Shown piece after piece: positions 63,661-64,000 of a DNA stretch of 64,000 nt. A program made the position numbers and the translations under genes. The DNA is from Filobasidium wieringae. Lineage: Eukaryota > Basidiomycota > Tremellomycetes > Filobasidiales > Filobasidiaceae. Location of the stretch: positions 124,001-188,000 of the forward strand of contig BCIV01000004.1 in assembly GCA_001600055.1 (NCBI GenBank). Direction: 5' to 3'. Every line of letters begins with the position of its first letter. Within the stretch, counting starts at the first letter, position 1. The notes under the pieces are model-generated. The model did not search any database, had not been told where the DNA came from, and saw only the letters and a list, made by a program, of their open reading frames with translations.

Positions 63661-64000
63661 CCGACCAATACACAAAGAGGGATCACCCGTTCCTACCTCT
63701 TCCGAAAGAGAAGAACCGGGTTCGATTTTCCTCCCAGCGACCCCTTTGTCAACCATCTTCGACTACAAATTCGTGGAAGAACAAAAGGCGACCTGGACCC
63801 TACGAAAACAACTGAATCCCTTCCAAATTGATTTGAATTGAAGCGAAGCGATACGAAACGAAATGAGATTCGAACTTGTGTGAATGTGTGAATTGTTGTA
63901 ATTACTAATTGAACGGGCCACAAGAGACTAGAGACACGGAGACGGGTGATGATGTCCCAAAAAAGTAAACCATCAGAAAAAAACTGTATTATTGTCATCA
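63661..64000. other. 3' flank, nothing recognised
   Basis: 340 bp to the window end. Contains the presumed 3' UTR of the preceding gene; AT-rich after 63830, with a repeated GAAGCGA/GAAACGA purine run at 63840..63862. No start codon with a recognised domain was seen. Confidence 0.4.

Overview
This window is nuclear DNA from a fungus, most likely a basidiomycete yeast of the Tremellomycetes (Cryptococcus/Kwoniella type). The reasons are dense protein genes on both strands, almost all cut by many 50-80 nt GT-AG introns, very short first coding exons, short intergenic gaps and a purely eukaryotic gene set. The genus is an inference; no rRNA, tRNA, transposon or CRISPR array was recognised. Spliced models were rebuilt by hand, and reading-frame closure over the joined exons was checked for most of them.

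Layout, left to right. 1-3.2 kb: the 3' part of UPF3 (nonsense-mediated decay), convergent with an unrecognised coiled-coil/Ser-rich protein. 3.9-13.3 kb: a carbon-use block with a GH31 alpha-xylosidase of the YicI type, an endosulfine (Igo1/ENSA) PP2A regulator on the other strand, a 1.8 kb gap with CGG-type inverted repeats, and an MFS alpha-glucoside transporter. 14.2-25.3 kb: a CUE/CCCH/DUF1771/Smr RNA-turnover protein, a large vezatin/Inp2-like membrane protein and an unrecognised multi-pass membrane protein. 25.9-29.9 kb: the meiotic axis protein Hop1 (HORMA + PHD + winged helix). 30.3-38.2 kb: NSA1, SRP68 and RIX1, all on +. 38.5-45.9 kb: poly(A) polymerase diverging from a TFIIF-alpha-like gene. 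46.0-50.7 kb: Cdc7 kinase diverging from EB1/Mal3. 50.9-58.4 kb: a TOK1-type K+ channel and a Whi3-like RRM protein, both on -. 59.6-63.7 kb: NOP8/NOL8 and a small STF2/TMA10-like protein.

Taken together, the genes are mostly core cell functions: mRNA decay, 3' processing and transcription (UPF3, Smr protein, PAP1, TFIIF, Whi3), 60S ribosome assembly (NSA1, RIX1, NOP8), protein targeting (SRP68), cell cycle and meiosis (Cdc7, EB1, Igo1, Whi3, Hop1). The only part that looks accessory is the GH31/transporter block. I saw no clearly new multi-gene system. The observations most worth following up are the xyloside/alpha-glucoside module with its candidate Zn2Cys6 sites, two GC-AG introns, a 7-nt internal exon, a tandem splice acceptor in EB1, an intron whose retention would swap the tail of the unknown protein, and two large proteins I could not identify.
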